Shown here in pieces: positions 1 to 12,000 of a stretch of DNA of 64,000 nucleotides. The stretch covers positions 3,365,214-3,429,213 of the forward strand of contig OY848924.1 in assembly GCA_963693285.1 (NCBI GenBank), read 5' to 3'. The notes under the pieces are model-generated. The model saw nothing but the letters and a program-made list of their open reading frames with translations. It searched no databases and had not been told where the DNA came from. The position numbers were made by a program, and so were the translations under genes. The DNA comes from Xestospongia muta. Lineage: Eukaryota > Porifera > Demospongiae > Haplosclerida > Petrosiidae. Positions within the stretch are counted from its first letter, which is position 1, and each line of letters opens with the position of its first letter.

Positions 1-109
1 ATATAGCAGGTTGTGGCATTGTGATTAAAAATAATAACAAAGGTTGTGGTATATTATTTGCTATAGTAACAATTGCTATGGTGACACAGATGCTGTTTAT
101 ATAGTGATT

Positions 110-123
110 ATTGCTATGGTAAC
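110..123 (+). promoter_or_regulatory. RFX X-box-like palindrome
   Basis: ATTGCTATGGTAAC resembles the RFX X-box consensus, GTNRCC, 0-3 spacer bases, RGYAAC. Similar motifs recur at 62-94, 1600-1618 and 1920-2080, and again in unit B. It may be only part of a repeat family; no binding is shown. Confidence 0.3.
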
Positions 124-348
124 AAATACATTGATGCTGTATTATTTCTATGGATTATATGATTTCTTGCATTTTGTGATTTCGTGTGTACCATTGGTTT
201 TGAAATTCATACATTTTTCATGATGATTGATGAATGAATACATATGAATTGAACATCTAGTATGTTTTGGTATTGTTTTTGACAAATTTAGAATAGCTTG
301 GCAATAAATGTTTTTCTGTCAAAATATGTATAATATGACCACAATGAC

Positions 349-1379
349 CAGGAGCGCATGATCGTTGCAAAGCAACTTGAAGGAGCGTCAAACTCCCTTA
401 ACCAACTGTTGTAAAATGAAGGCTTAGAACATATGTCCATATATGGACATAACAGCTAATGGTTTTGAATTTAATAGCTTCTGGGCTGTAACATCTTAGT
501 TAAGTGTGCTTTAAATAGATAAATTTAAGAAAAGTCAAGTAGATGCCCAAGCGTCCTTCTGAAGACACAGAAGTCCCTCCTGCTACACGAAAATGGCAGC
601 TGACTCTGTAAATAGACCCATGAATGGCTGGATAGATGGGGCATTTCAGGCTTACTGGAAGCCCAAGACGTAAGAACTTTAAAACTAGAAGAAAGCTACA
701 ATAGAGCAATGTTGTATCTGTATTCAGTGTATAAAATAACTACTACATCAAAAAGGAATTTTTGTCATGACAAACCTGGGACTTGTATTATGGCTTTAAG
801 AATGTATGTGCTGATTTCACTTCTGCTCATCCTGGATACACAATATATCCAGTATGTCTCAATGGTAGTGCAATTGAGACTTTCCTTAGCCAGGTCAAGC
901 ATGCCACAACAAGCCAATTAGCCAGGTCAAGCATGCCATATCAGGCCAATTATCATCAGTGAACTAAGCCATTCCCAGAGGTGCTGTAATAACTGAGACG
1001 AAGTATTCATGGCAAGCTGAGGCATCATTGTGGAGACAATAGAAATGCACCACTCTTTATACGAAAACCTGATTTGAAACGAAAACCATACAACTGAAAG
1101 AAGTAGTAACTGTTCATTCTATTAATAATGTTATAATATCAGATAATATTAACCTTAATAGCAAAAGGAGGCTTAATAATGCAAATGATTACTATAAGTA
1201 AATAAATCAATAATATTATAATTCATTGTTCCATCATGTACTTAGCAGTACTTATGCTACGTAAGTGTATTTTCCTTATATGGAATAATCCCTGACCGTG
1301 TTTCGACAATGGTTAGAATACAAATATAATAGCAGTTAGATGCTCCTTTGCGTCGCTTCGTGACACTCATGCACTCCTG
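349..1379. mobile_element. MITE-like decayed DNA transposon, copy A
   Basis: The ends are imperfect inverted repeats of about 42 bp. The left end starts CAGGAGCGCATGA and contains AAGGAGCGTC; the right end, reverse-complemented, starts CAGGAGTGCATGA and contains AAGGAGCATC. The interior has only broken reading frames. One of them, clearer in the sister copy, reads HPGYTIYPVCLNGS and then ETFLSQVKH, which resembles a degraded transposase, but I cannot assign the family. No clear target-site duplication was found. A second copy lies at 5671-6699 because the surrounding block was duplicated. Confidence 0.5.
1274..1283 (+). promoter_or_regulatory. CArG-box-like CCTTATATGG in repeat
   Basis: CCTTATATGG fits the SRF/CArG consensus CC(A/T)6GG. 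Exact copies occur at 12435-12444, 13895-13904 and 14909-14918, all inside repeated DNA. At about 6594 in unit B the last base pair is changed and the match is lost. Function unknown. Confidence 0.25.
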
Positions 1380-1915
1380 CAGTGACTAAACTCTATACTT
1401 TTTGGTAGAATTTTTTTTATTAACTTGCCAATTACACATGAAAATCAAATAATGGTCATTATTTAAATATTTTATAGATTTTGAGAGTGTTTGTAAAAAA
1501 TTAAAAGCATAAAGCTACAAATTTGTCTTAAAACAACAATTCACTCAATTATCATGGTGTTATAAGTAATATTGATATAGCAGTATAATTATTACCATGG
1601 ACGTTGTTGCTATGGTGATGAATACACAAACACATATCGTATACCGAGAATTATTGGCGACGATAAAATTTGGTGGAATTGTAAAAATTAATATTTGGCA
1701 AGATTAAATTTGATGAATTTAGCACATGTCTTGTTACCACACCCACTTTAATGAAATAAAATGGAGTTCAGGTTTGATTCTGTTGTTAGAGGCTACCACA
1801 TGTACAAAAGTGTGCATGTGGCAACTATGTGATAATTTTGACTGTTATTTAATTTGGTGATTTTTTTAAATTTGCCAATTTGCCAAATTTTATCAGTCGT
1901 CAATAAATCCCACTA

Positions 1916-2080
1916 TATGGTATTTGCTCTATAGTAACAGTTGCTATGGCAGCTATTACTATGACAATTGGTGTTGCTATAGTAATAGTTGCTATGGTGA
2001 GAGACATGCTGTGTGTTAGAGTAATTGTTGCTTTGGTGACGTACATTCTTTTGCTTAGTAATTGTTTCTATGGTAACATA
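1916..2080 (+). repeat. Degenerate cluster of GTTGCTATGG(T/C)AAC motifs
   Basis: About eight copies of a GTTGCTATGGTAAC-like word are spaced roughly 15-30 bp apart. One, GTTTCTATGGTAAC at 2064-2077, is close to the X-box palindrome. The same cluster is repeated at about 7190-7350 in unit B. The 62-aa ORF read through here (AITMTIGVAIVIVAM) is a translation of the repeat and not a protein. Confidence 0.5.
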
Positions 2081-2945
2081 AGTGCTGTTGCTATATTAAA
2101 TTATGTAAATTATCTGATTCCTAAGAAATTTTGAATAAATGTGACTATAAATATGAAAAAGGTACTTAACATCCAAATGAATTTTGAACCAATGCTTGTG
2201 TCAAAATGGTTCTTACACATCCATCTTGAGCAGGAAATTAATGTAATTTAGTACTTATAAAAGTCAATCATTCTGCTTGTCACATACAAAATAATAATAA
2301 CATTTTTCAAGATGATCTCATGGCAACAATTTATTCACAAGACTTCTTTCGAAATCTGTTTGCACGTAGGTACCATTTTCATATCTATGGTCATAAATGT
2401 TTGCCTATATATGGTTACTACACAGCCACTTTATACAAACTTGTATATTTGGTGTACATTCTATATAAAATGATCATGTAGCAAATGCAAATAGAACATT
2501 CATTCAAAATTCTTAGGAACAACTTGTGGTTTTCATTAAATAATGCAATAATTATGCTCATTCATATTTTTTCTAAACTATAATATGTGACTTCATTAAT
2601 GGTATCATGACTAACAGACAGTAACCTTGAACACTGTTTGTTATTTCTTGTGTTATATATATAGAATAGCCTTGTTACAAGTTACATAATGAAAGTACCA
2701 TTTTTAGTATGTTCACATAATGATTTAATATGTATTATTATTCAGATATTTTGAAAAAATTATCAATAGAATCAAGATCTGGTGAAGAACAGTTGCTGTA
2801 GAATGTAGGTTCCTAATTACATCAGTAATACACCTCAAATCATGTGTCTTATTGATTTATTAACCTCATATGAAATAATTGGAACTATTTGATCATCAAA
2901 ATTTGGTCCAATGATATGTTTTGTAATACAATTACTGTGACTTAC

Positions 2946-3050
2946 AAATGAATCCTTAGTGTTGATATCAGCTTGTCCAACTTCAATTAGCAATTTTACT
3001 ATGCCAGCATGATCATTCATTGCTGCAAAATGTGTAGGTGTACATCCTAA
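2946..3050 (-). CDS. Ankyrin exon in duplication unit A
   Basis: This 35-codon phase-0 exon begins LGCTPTHFAAMNDHAGIVK and ends with INTKDSF before gtaagt. It is the duplicate of the exon at 8214-8318, with changes such as ENGHADT to MNDHAGI. The G-to-D change at the GH turn is less typical of ankyrin repeats, so it may be relaxing, but the frame and both splice sites are intact. Confidence 0.75.
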
Positions 3051-6000
3051 CTAGAAACATAAGAGACAAAGTTATTTAATTACAAAAGAACATAAACTAT
3101 TAGACAGTAAACTATATAGTCAATGGAACCAGTCATCAGTACATATTATCATAATAATTCTATTACTTTGTATAATACAAGAAGTAACCCTACAACACAC
3201 TCTACATATTCAATATAAACTACTAATAGCAGCTAACATTTGTGACAAACAAACTGTAGTAGTAACATATTCTCTTTATTAGCTCTATGTCATTCCATGA
3301 TGTCACTATATGATATTATTATTGAGTCACTAAACAAGCTAACACATTAAGATACACAAATTCTATATTAAAGAAACATGATACAAGCTTATGAAGAATA
3401 TCGCATCACAAACCACATGTGCACTTATTTAGGGAGACCACACATGTTGCACTAAAAAATTTGAAATAAAATGTATGTGGTTGCTACATGTCTACTTTGC
3501 ACTGGATGTTTTACCAAATTTGGGATCCTAGTACTATATTTATTGCTCTTCTTGGATACTATATTTAGTATACATCCTATACAAATTGATCATGTAGCGA
3601 ATGTATATAAACCGTTCTTTCAAAATTCTTTAGCACAACATGTGGTTTGATTTAATAATGTCATAATTATGTCCAATCATATTATTTCAAATCTACAATA
3701 TCTGACTTAATTAATGATATCATGACTAACAGACAGAAACCTTGAACACTGTTTGTTATATCTGTTTGAGTTGAATTGGTCCCTTCATTAAAAAAGGTGT
3801 TGTATGCATGGAATGTAAGGTGAGGTATTTCCTCATCTAATCATATGCAGTTAGCACTGAAGTACATTTAAAGATATTCATTGTTAGTTCACGTGAATGT
3901 CATGCAAACAGACCAAGCTATCTTTCGTGCTCGTGAAAATGCAAAGGGAAAAAGACTGAAATCAAAGGACATTGTTGTGAATGTCTACGACTACTTGAGG
4001 AAGTCAGCAAGTGTCAATGGATTCAAGGACCTCTGAAACGAACCTCTGATGCCACAGGAGTTTCACATACCAGTATCAAGAGGCTAAGGCGAGAGAGAAA
4101 GTTGACATTGGTGGAGCTGCTTTTTCAACTCCAACAAAAAGATACAAACCCCTCCAGACACATGTTAGTTGATGATTTTGATCGCAAAGCCATCAGACAA
4201 AAAATCACAAAAGACTTATTTACAATAGAACATCTGTTCATAATGTTATAATTAGAACTGTAATTTTGAATTGCATTGTGACAAATGGTTGACTTCGCAA
4301 GGTGAAAAGTGTTGTTTGTTAAATCCTAGAAAGTTGTGTAATTTGAAGTATGTCGAAGGTATGCATTGAAAATGTATGGATTTTTTTAGTTTGCTACTTT
4401 CTCACAGAACTAGACAGCCAAATTTTATGTATAAAATGGGCATTTGTGAGCTAAATCCATTGGTACAAATTCCATGTAGATAGTACGTAAAATAGCAAAG
4501 TTATTTACATGTCTGGGTGGCCCAACTCAACTCGGACAGTGTATAGTTCTTGTGTTATATATATAGAATAGCTTTCTTAGAAGTCATATAATGAAAGTAC
4601 CATTTTTAGTATGTTGATTTCAAGAGAAATCTAGCAAATTTACAAGTTATAGAAAGAAACTAATCACAACATATTGATATGTCCACCTCAGAAAGTATTT
4701 ATCAAATGTGCTCTAGAGGGAGGGAAACATTATGAGGTCATCTGCCATTCAGTCAATACAGTCAGAGTAGTTGAAGAGGACACTTTTCTGGGAAATGTGG
4801 AAGCTGAGATAGCAGTAATGAAAGTAGAAAAACGTCCATGGTAACTTGATAAGTGACTATCTTAATAAATGGTCTAAATCTATGTTTTAGGATCAACACA
4901 GGAACAGGTATAACTGACTAATTGTGCTAAAATTTTTAAAAAGACTAATTGAAGTTTTGCCCATGCTGTCTACACATGTATAATGTGGCCCAAATTGTAG
5001 CTATTTTTCATTGAACAGTTTCTAGGTATCATGGAATATAAAAACGTTGTCAAGGAAGAGATGTAATATTGTACTACATACAAGTATTGAGACATAACTG
5101 AATCTTTAGCATTTACTCACTAATAAGACAATGAGGAATATAGTGCTGAGAATTCTTATTAAAATTAAACTGTGATTACATTATGTTACTTGCTTATACC
5201 ACACAGTGCATTATGTATTTCTTTTGTATATTTGTATTCACTATAATTAACAAGATGTCTTTCTTCACTATCTATAGTGAGAACAGGTTTGTCATTGTGT
5301 TATTTTTACAGCAGGTTGTGCAATTGTGATGAAAAATAATCACAAAGTTTGTGGTATATTATTTGCTATAGTAACAGTTGCTATGGTGACATAGATGCAC
5401 AGTTTGTATAGTGATTATTGCTATAGTAACAAATACATTGATGCTGTAGTAAATTATGAGCTGTTGTTTTTTTCTATGGATTAAATGATTTCTTGGATTT
5501 TTTGATTTCATGTGTACCATTGGTATTGAAATTCATACATTTTTCATGATAATTGATGAATACATATGAATTAAACATCTAGTATGTTTTGGTATTGTTT
5601 TTGACAAATTTAGAATAGCTTGGCAATAAATGTTTTTCTGTCAAAATATGTATAATATGACCACAACGACCAGGAGTGCATGAGCGTTGCAAAGCAACTT
5701 CAAGGAGCATCAAACTCCCTTAACCAACTGTTGTCAAATCAAGGCTTAGAACATATGTCCATATATGGATATAACAGCTAATGGTTTTGAATTTTAATAG
5801 CTTCTGGGCTGTAATATCTTAGTTAGGTGTGCTTTAAATAGATAAATTTAAGACAAGTCAAGAAGATGCCCAAGTGTCCTTCTGAAGACACGGAAGTCGC
5901 TGCTACACGAAAATGGCAGCTGACTCTGTAAATAGACCCATGAATGGCTGGATAGATGGGGCATTTCGGGCTTAATGGAAGCCCAAGACGTAAGAACTTT

Positions 6001-9000
6001 AAAACTAGAAGAAAGCTACAATATAGCAATGTTGTATCTGTATTCAGTGTATAAAATAACTACTACATCAAAAAGGAATTTTTGTCATGGCAAACCTGGG
6101 ACTTGTATTATGGCTTTAAGAACTTATGTGCTGATTTCACTTCTGCTCATCCTGGATACACAATATATCCAGTATGTCTCAATGGTAGTCCAATTGAGAC
6201 TTTCCTTAGCCAGGTCAAGCATGCCACAACAGGCCAATTAGTCAGGTCAAGCATGCCATATCAGGCCAATTATCATCAGTGAACTAAGCCATTCCCAGAG
6301 GTGCTGTAATAACTGAGACGAAGTATTCATGGCAAGCTGAGGCATCATTGTGGAGACAATAGAAATGCACCACTCTTTATACGAAAACCTGATTTGAAAG
6401 GAAAACCATACAACTGAAAGAAGTAGTAACTGTTCATTCTATTAATAATGTTATAATATCAGATAATATTAACCTTAATAGCAAAAGGAGGTTTAATAAT
6501 GCAAATGATTACTATAAGTAAATTAATCAATAATATTATAATTCATTGTTCCATCATGTACTTAGCAGTACTTATGCTATGTAAGTGTATTTTCCTTATA
6601 TAGAATAATCCCTGACCGTGTTTCGACAATGGTTAGAATACAAATATAATAGCAGTTAGACGCTCCTTTGCATCGCTTCATGACACTCAAGCACTCCTGC
6701 AGTGACTAAACTCTATACTTTTTGGTAGAAAATTTTTTTTAGAAACCTGCCAATTACACATGAAAATCAAATAATGGTCATTATTTAAATATTTTATAGA
6801 TTTTGAGAGTGTTTGTAAAAAATTAAAAGCATAAAGCTACAAATTTGTCTTAAAACAACAATTCACTCAATTATCATGGTGTTATAAGTAATATTGATAT
6901 AGTAGTAATATTATTACCATGGACGTTGTTGCTATGGTGATGAATACACAAACACATATCGTATACCGAGAATTATTGGCGATGATAAAATTTGGTGGAA
7001 TTGTAAAAATTAATATTTGGCAAGATTAAATTTAATGAATTTAGCACATGTCTTGTTACCACACCCACTTTAATGAAATAAAATGACGTTCAGGTTTGAT
7101 TCTGTTGTTAGAGGCTACCACATGTACAAAAGTGTAGATGTGGCAACTATGTGATAATTTTGACTGTCGTAAATAAATCCCAGTATATGGTATTTGCTCT
7201 ATAGTAACAGTTGCTATGGCAGCTATTACTATGACAATTGTTGTTGCTATAGTAATAGTTGCTATGGTGAGATACATGCTGTGGTTAAAGTAATTGTTGC
7301 TTTGGTGACGTACATTCTTTTGCTTAGTAATTGTTTCTATGGTAACATAAGTGCTGTTGCTATATTAAATTATGTAAATTATCTGATTCCTAGGAAATTT
7401 TGAATAAATGTGACTATAAATATGAAAAAGGTACTTAACATCCAAATGAATTTCGAACCAATGCTTGTGTCAAAATGGTTCTTACACACCATCTTGAGGA
7501 GGAAATTAATGTAATTTAGTACTTATAAAAGTCGATCATTCTGCTTGTCACATACAGAATATTAATAACATTTTTCAAGATGATCCCATGGCAACAATTT
7601 ATTCACAAGACTTCTTTTGAAATCTGTTTGCACTTAGGTACCATTTTCATATCTATGGTCATAAATGTTTCCCTATATATGGTTACTACACAGCCACTTT
7701 ATACAAACTTGTATATTTGGTGTATATTCTATATAAAATGATCATGTAGCAAATGCAAATAGAACATCCGTTCAAAATTCTTAGGAACAACTTGTGGTTT
7801 TCAATAAATAATGCAATAATTATGCTCATTCATATTTTTTCTAAACTATAATATCTGACTTCATTAATGGTATCATGACTAACAGACAGTAACCTTGAAC
7901 ACTGTTTGTTAGTTCTTGTGTTATATATATAGAATAGCCTTGTTACAAGTTACATAATGAAAGTACCATTTTTAGTATGTTCACATAATGATTTAATATG
8001 TATTATTATTCAAATATTTTGGAAAATTTATTAATAAAATCAAGATCTGGTGAAGAACAGTTGTTGTAGAATGTAGGTTCCTAATTACATCAGTAATACA
8101 CCTCAAATCATGTGTCTTATTGATTTATTAACCTCATATGAAGTAATTGGAACTATTTGATCATCAAAATTTGGTCCAATGATATGTTTTGTAATACAAT
8201 TACTGTGACTTACTAATGAATCCTTGGTGTTGATATCAGCTTGTCCAACTTCAATTAGCAATTTTACTGTGTCAGCATGACCATTCTCTGCTGCATAATG
8301 TGCAGGTGTACATCCTCTCTAGAAACATAAGAGACAAAGTTATTTAATTACAAAAGGACATAAACTATTAGACAGTAAACTATATAGTCAATGGAACCAG
8401 TCATCAGTACATATCATCATAATAATTCTATTACTTTGTATAATACAAGAAGTAACCCTACAACATACTCTACATATTCAATACAAACTAGTAATAGCAG
8501 CTAACATTTGTGACAAACAAACTGTAGTAGTAACATATTCTCTTTATTAGTTCTATCTCATTCCATGATGTCACTATATGACATTATTATTGAGTCACTA
8601 AACAAGCTAACATATTAATACACACAAATTCTATATTAAAGAAAAACAATACAAGCACATGAAGAATACTACATTACAAACCACACCCCTTGACTCTATT
8701 CATAATACAAACCTCATCACAAATATTGGGGTCTGCCTTAACTGTTAAGAGTAACTGAACTATCTCAATGTGTCCTGCACTTGAAGCAAAATGCAAAGCA
8801 CTCTGATGATTCTAGAGAAAGAATAAAACTAAATAATGTGGCTAGAAATTAATTATAATAAATGTTTAATACTACAAAAAATTTTCAAAATTTTCTAACC
8901 CTTGCTAATTAAAGATAACAGACAAAGGAGACATCATTACTGTATATAAATAAAAATGCACTGAAGTGCTTAACCTCACTGTGGTGCCCAGTGTAAATCT

Positions 9001-12000
9001 ATACTGCAGAGTGCATGTAAAATGTACATTTAAGATTGGACAAGGTGTGGTCAAATTATTGATGGATCACGTGATCAGCATTACAAACTGTTGTTTGATG
9101 ACTCAGCATTTCTCTTCAATCAAAGGGAAAAAAGCTTCGTCGTTTACTGGGTACTTTGCACTCTGATTGACATGTCTGTGAAGCTGTAACTGAGTAAGTA
9201 ATAGTATCATTCAATTTCCAAGCAAGATTAAGTGCTAAATTCGTGATGAATGTTTCTCTGAGCCTTTACATGACGCTTTAAAATGTTTCAATATTTCATA
9301 TACAATATTTATTGTAACTTGGAAATGAAGCGTTCTTTGGAAACGTCCCGTAGTACAAATATAAATTAAAGATATTATCTATTAGTAGCAGTTTTTTCAG
9401 TACTTTGAGACGTTTCCTGAATGTGTTACTTCGCTCCTAGTCCATGTCAATCTTAAAAACACTTTTCAGAACTTTTCTAACGATTGCTTCGACCAACGGC
9501 CTTCTGTCTTGCTGATCCATAGTCCTCTAAGATTCTCTACAGCATACTACAAAATCTCCACATTAGGTTTTTTACTTTTCTAGAAACGCTACTTGACCTC
9601 TACAGCCTGAAAATTCTTTTGCGAGTTTTAAGCTTTGTTTTCTTTGACAATGTTCTTGATACTACTGTTGTAAAGTCCACATGTTTTTCTATTCATTGCT
9701 AAACATTGGTAGCTGCTAACACTTCGCTTGTCAAGTTATAGCAGTTCAAAAAAAACAGGCAGTGCGGACACACACACACCCACACACCGACAGACTACAG
9801 TACCCTCGCTTTGCGCAAATGCAAAGCGAGGTTAATAACTAACACATAGTAGGTAGTATTGGTGATATTATATTTTAACATTTCTAATATAGGCAACTCT
9901 ACAATATAGACATCACTCCTGTCAATACATATGTTTTGCCTATTCTAATAATAATAGGCACCCTCTCACTTCATAATTAATTTTACGAGCACATAATTAA
10001 TTAAAATTGAAATAGACTAAACTTTCTGTTGTAGGCTATAACAATTTATATTTTGTCAGTTCTGGACCAGCAGATGTAGCAGAAACTGTTGATACCAAGA
10101 AATTCCGGCTTATTAATTAGTTAAAATAACTTGCTACTCTTTAAAAGGGTAAAAAACTGAATGAAAGACATTGAAATGACAATTTAGGATCACCAGTTGT
10201 GATAATAGTTGAATAAGAATGCTAGTTCATGTTGTCTGTATCATGTTTACTGATAAAACTAAGAAAGTGATACTTTTATAGACATGATAGCCTATGACTA
10301 CTTCATCTTTCTCACTGCCGAACTGGAAAATTTTATTTAATCATAATGTCACCTATTCACACAATTTCATATAATCATGTAAGTAGGTGACACCTCAATT
10401 CAGGTGCCCTTTTCTTCTAAACTTTATTTTCTTACTCTAATAATAGGCACCTTGACTATAACATTATTTTAGGTGTCCCTACATTAATATAACATGTAGT
10501 TATGAAAACTATACTACATTTCTCCAAATAAAGCTCATTAATATTGTTGTTACTTAAAATAAACCACACCTACTATCAAGTTTTGGTATATGGAATTTTT
10601 TTAATATTTATCTGTTATACAGAGATGTCAGAAATGGTATGACTGGAAAAGGAGTGACCTCACCACTTTCAACAGCCATGAATAAAAATCTTCCTTTGAT
10701 TTACTTAGGTTAGTCTGTTATAATAAACCTTCTCACATTCCATTTTTGATTGACTTGAACAATCAATGTAATTGTAACTCCACATACCAATGATGCATTT
10801 TGAAAAAAAAATTCTTTAAATCATTTTGATTGATTTGTATATACAAATATTATACAAATGTGTTTTTAACAACTTACATTCCTTTAGAATTTGTCCTAGC
10901 AAACTTAAAATACTCAACTTCCCCTCACATCACCTACATATTTGTGGCATTTGGTCTTGTCACTATATTATTGATGATGTTTCTGTTAGATACCTATCCA
11001 GTCATAGAATATACCAAAAAGGTAGAAGCTTTCCTTAGTATAAATTGTTATGATCTCAGTACCCAAGACAATATATAAACTTACTGTTCAATCATGTCAA
11101 TCAATTGTCACAGAATGTAGATTTGTTGTTAGACACTGAATGTTGTGTTTACCTGTATCTCATGACATGATGACTCAATATTAGTAGTCATAGATATCCC
11201 ATTGCTATTACTTCTTAAATTAGTTTGTATTATATGTAGTTTAGTATCAATAAACCAATGTTCAATGAAATAAATGTTTCTTAAATTTTTTGTAAAGTAT
11301 TTTAACTTCACCACACCCACTTCAAATATGCATATACAAATATAAATCCATTAAAAATAGAGTTTTGCAAAGAAGTACCAAAATTTGAACCCTCCAATTT
11401 TAATGGAATTACACTAACAGACCACAAGTAATATCAACAATACATATACTATAGTCAGTATACTAACCTTACGTAAACCACCGGGATAAACATTTGCATT
11501 AGCACCTGATGCAAGTGCTACATTTATGTTATGCATATCACCATTTTCAGCTGAAGTCAAAAGTAAGTCATCCTGTTAAAATAAACAATAAATTATAACT
11601 GTGACATGTACCCACACATAATTAGGTCATGTTTATAACATGACATATAAGATCACTATGTCCATGTCATCATAGACAGTAAATATATTATTATATCACT
11701 TACATTTCTAACTTGGTCCATATCTCCTCCAAAAGAACATAAAAGCTTAACAATGTTATTATGACCATACCAGTATGCTATATGAAGTGGACTTTGTCCC
11801 CACTATAAAATGAAATAAATTGTTTAATAATAACAATATATCCTATTTATATTACACAAGATCACACATTACTAGCATAATGTGCACTATCAGGGACACA
11901 TGCATCTAACTTCCATAACTATATGTATTTTCATATATGGATACAAATGATAAGTGTTTTATTGTTTTATCAATTTTGGGCTAGAACCTTTTACTAGGTG

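Larger units (their letters stand above)
1..3417 (+). repeat. Segmental duplication, unit A (~3.4 kb)
   Basis: This stretch matches 5310-8687 nearly base for base, apart from small indels and scattered substitutions. Both copies contain the same MITE-like element, the same run of GTTGCTATGG-type motifs and one minus-strand ankyrin exon. Similarity stops near 3417 (partner ~8687). Unit A begins at or before the left edge of the window, so its true left boundary is unseen. Seen directly by comparing the two blocks. Confidence 0.9.
5310..8687 (+). repeat. Segmental duplication, unit B
   Basis: This is the partner of 1-3417, offset by about 5.27-5.31 kb. It carries the second MITE-like element, the motif cluster and the ankyrin exon 8214-8318. 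At its right end unit B runs on into the exon at 8713-8811, whereas unit A diverges, so unit B is in the ancestral context and unit A is probably the derived copy. The 1.9 kb between the units includes the TA-flanked transposon. Confidence 0.88.

Noticed and set aside
709..921. ORFs of 70-88 aa in the MITE-like elements (MLYLYSVYKITTTSK)
   Set aside because: The frame shows no domain; the transposase-like string is in a different, broken frame.
8966..9166. 66-aa ORF at 9 kb
   Set aside because: It spans the border of the TTAA-flanked element and so is not an old gene.
9804..9840. Helitron 3' end (hairpin followed by CTAA)
   Set aside because: The CTAA is not followed by T, and exact TTAA flanks with inverted ends favour a piggyBac-type element.
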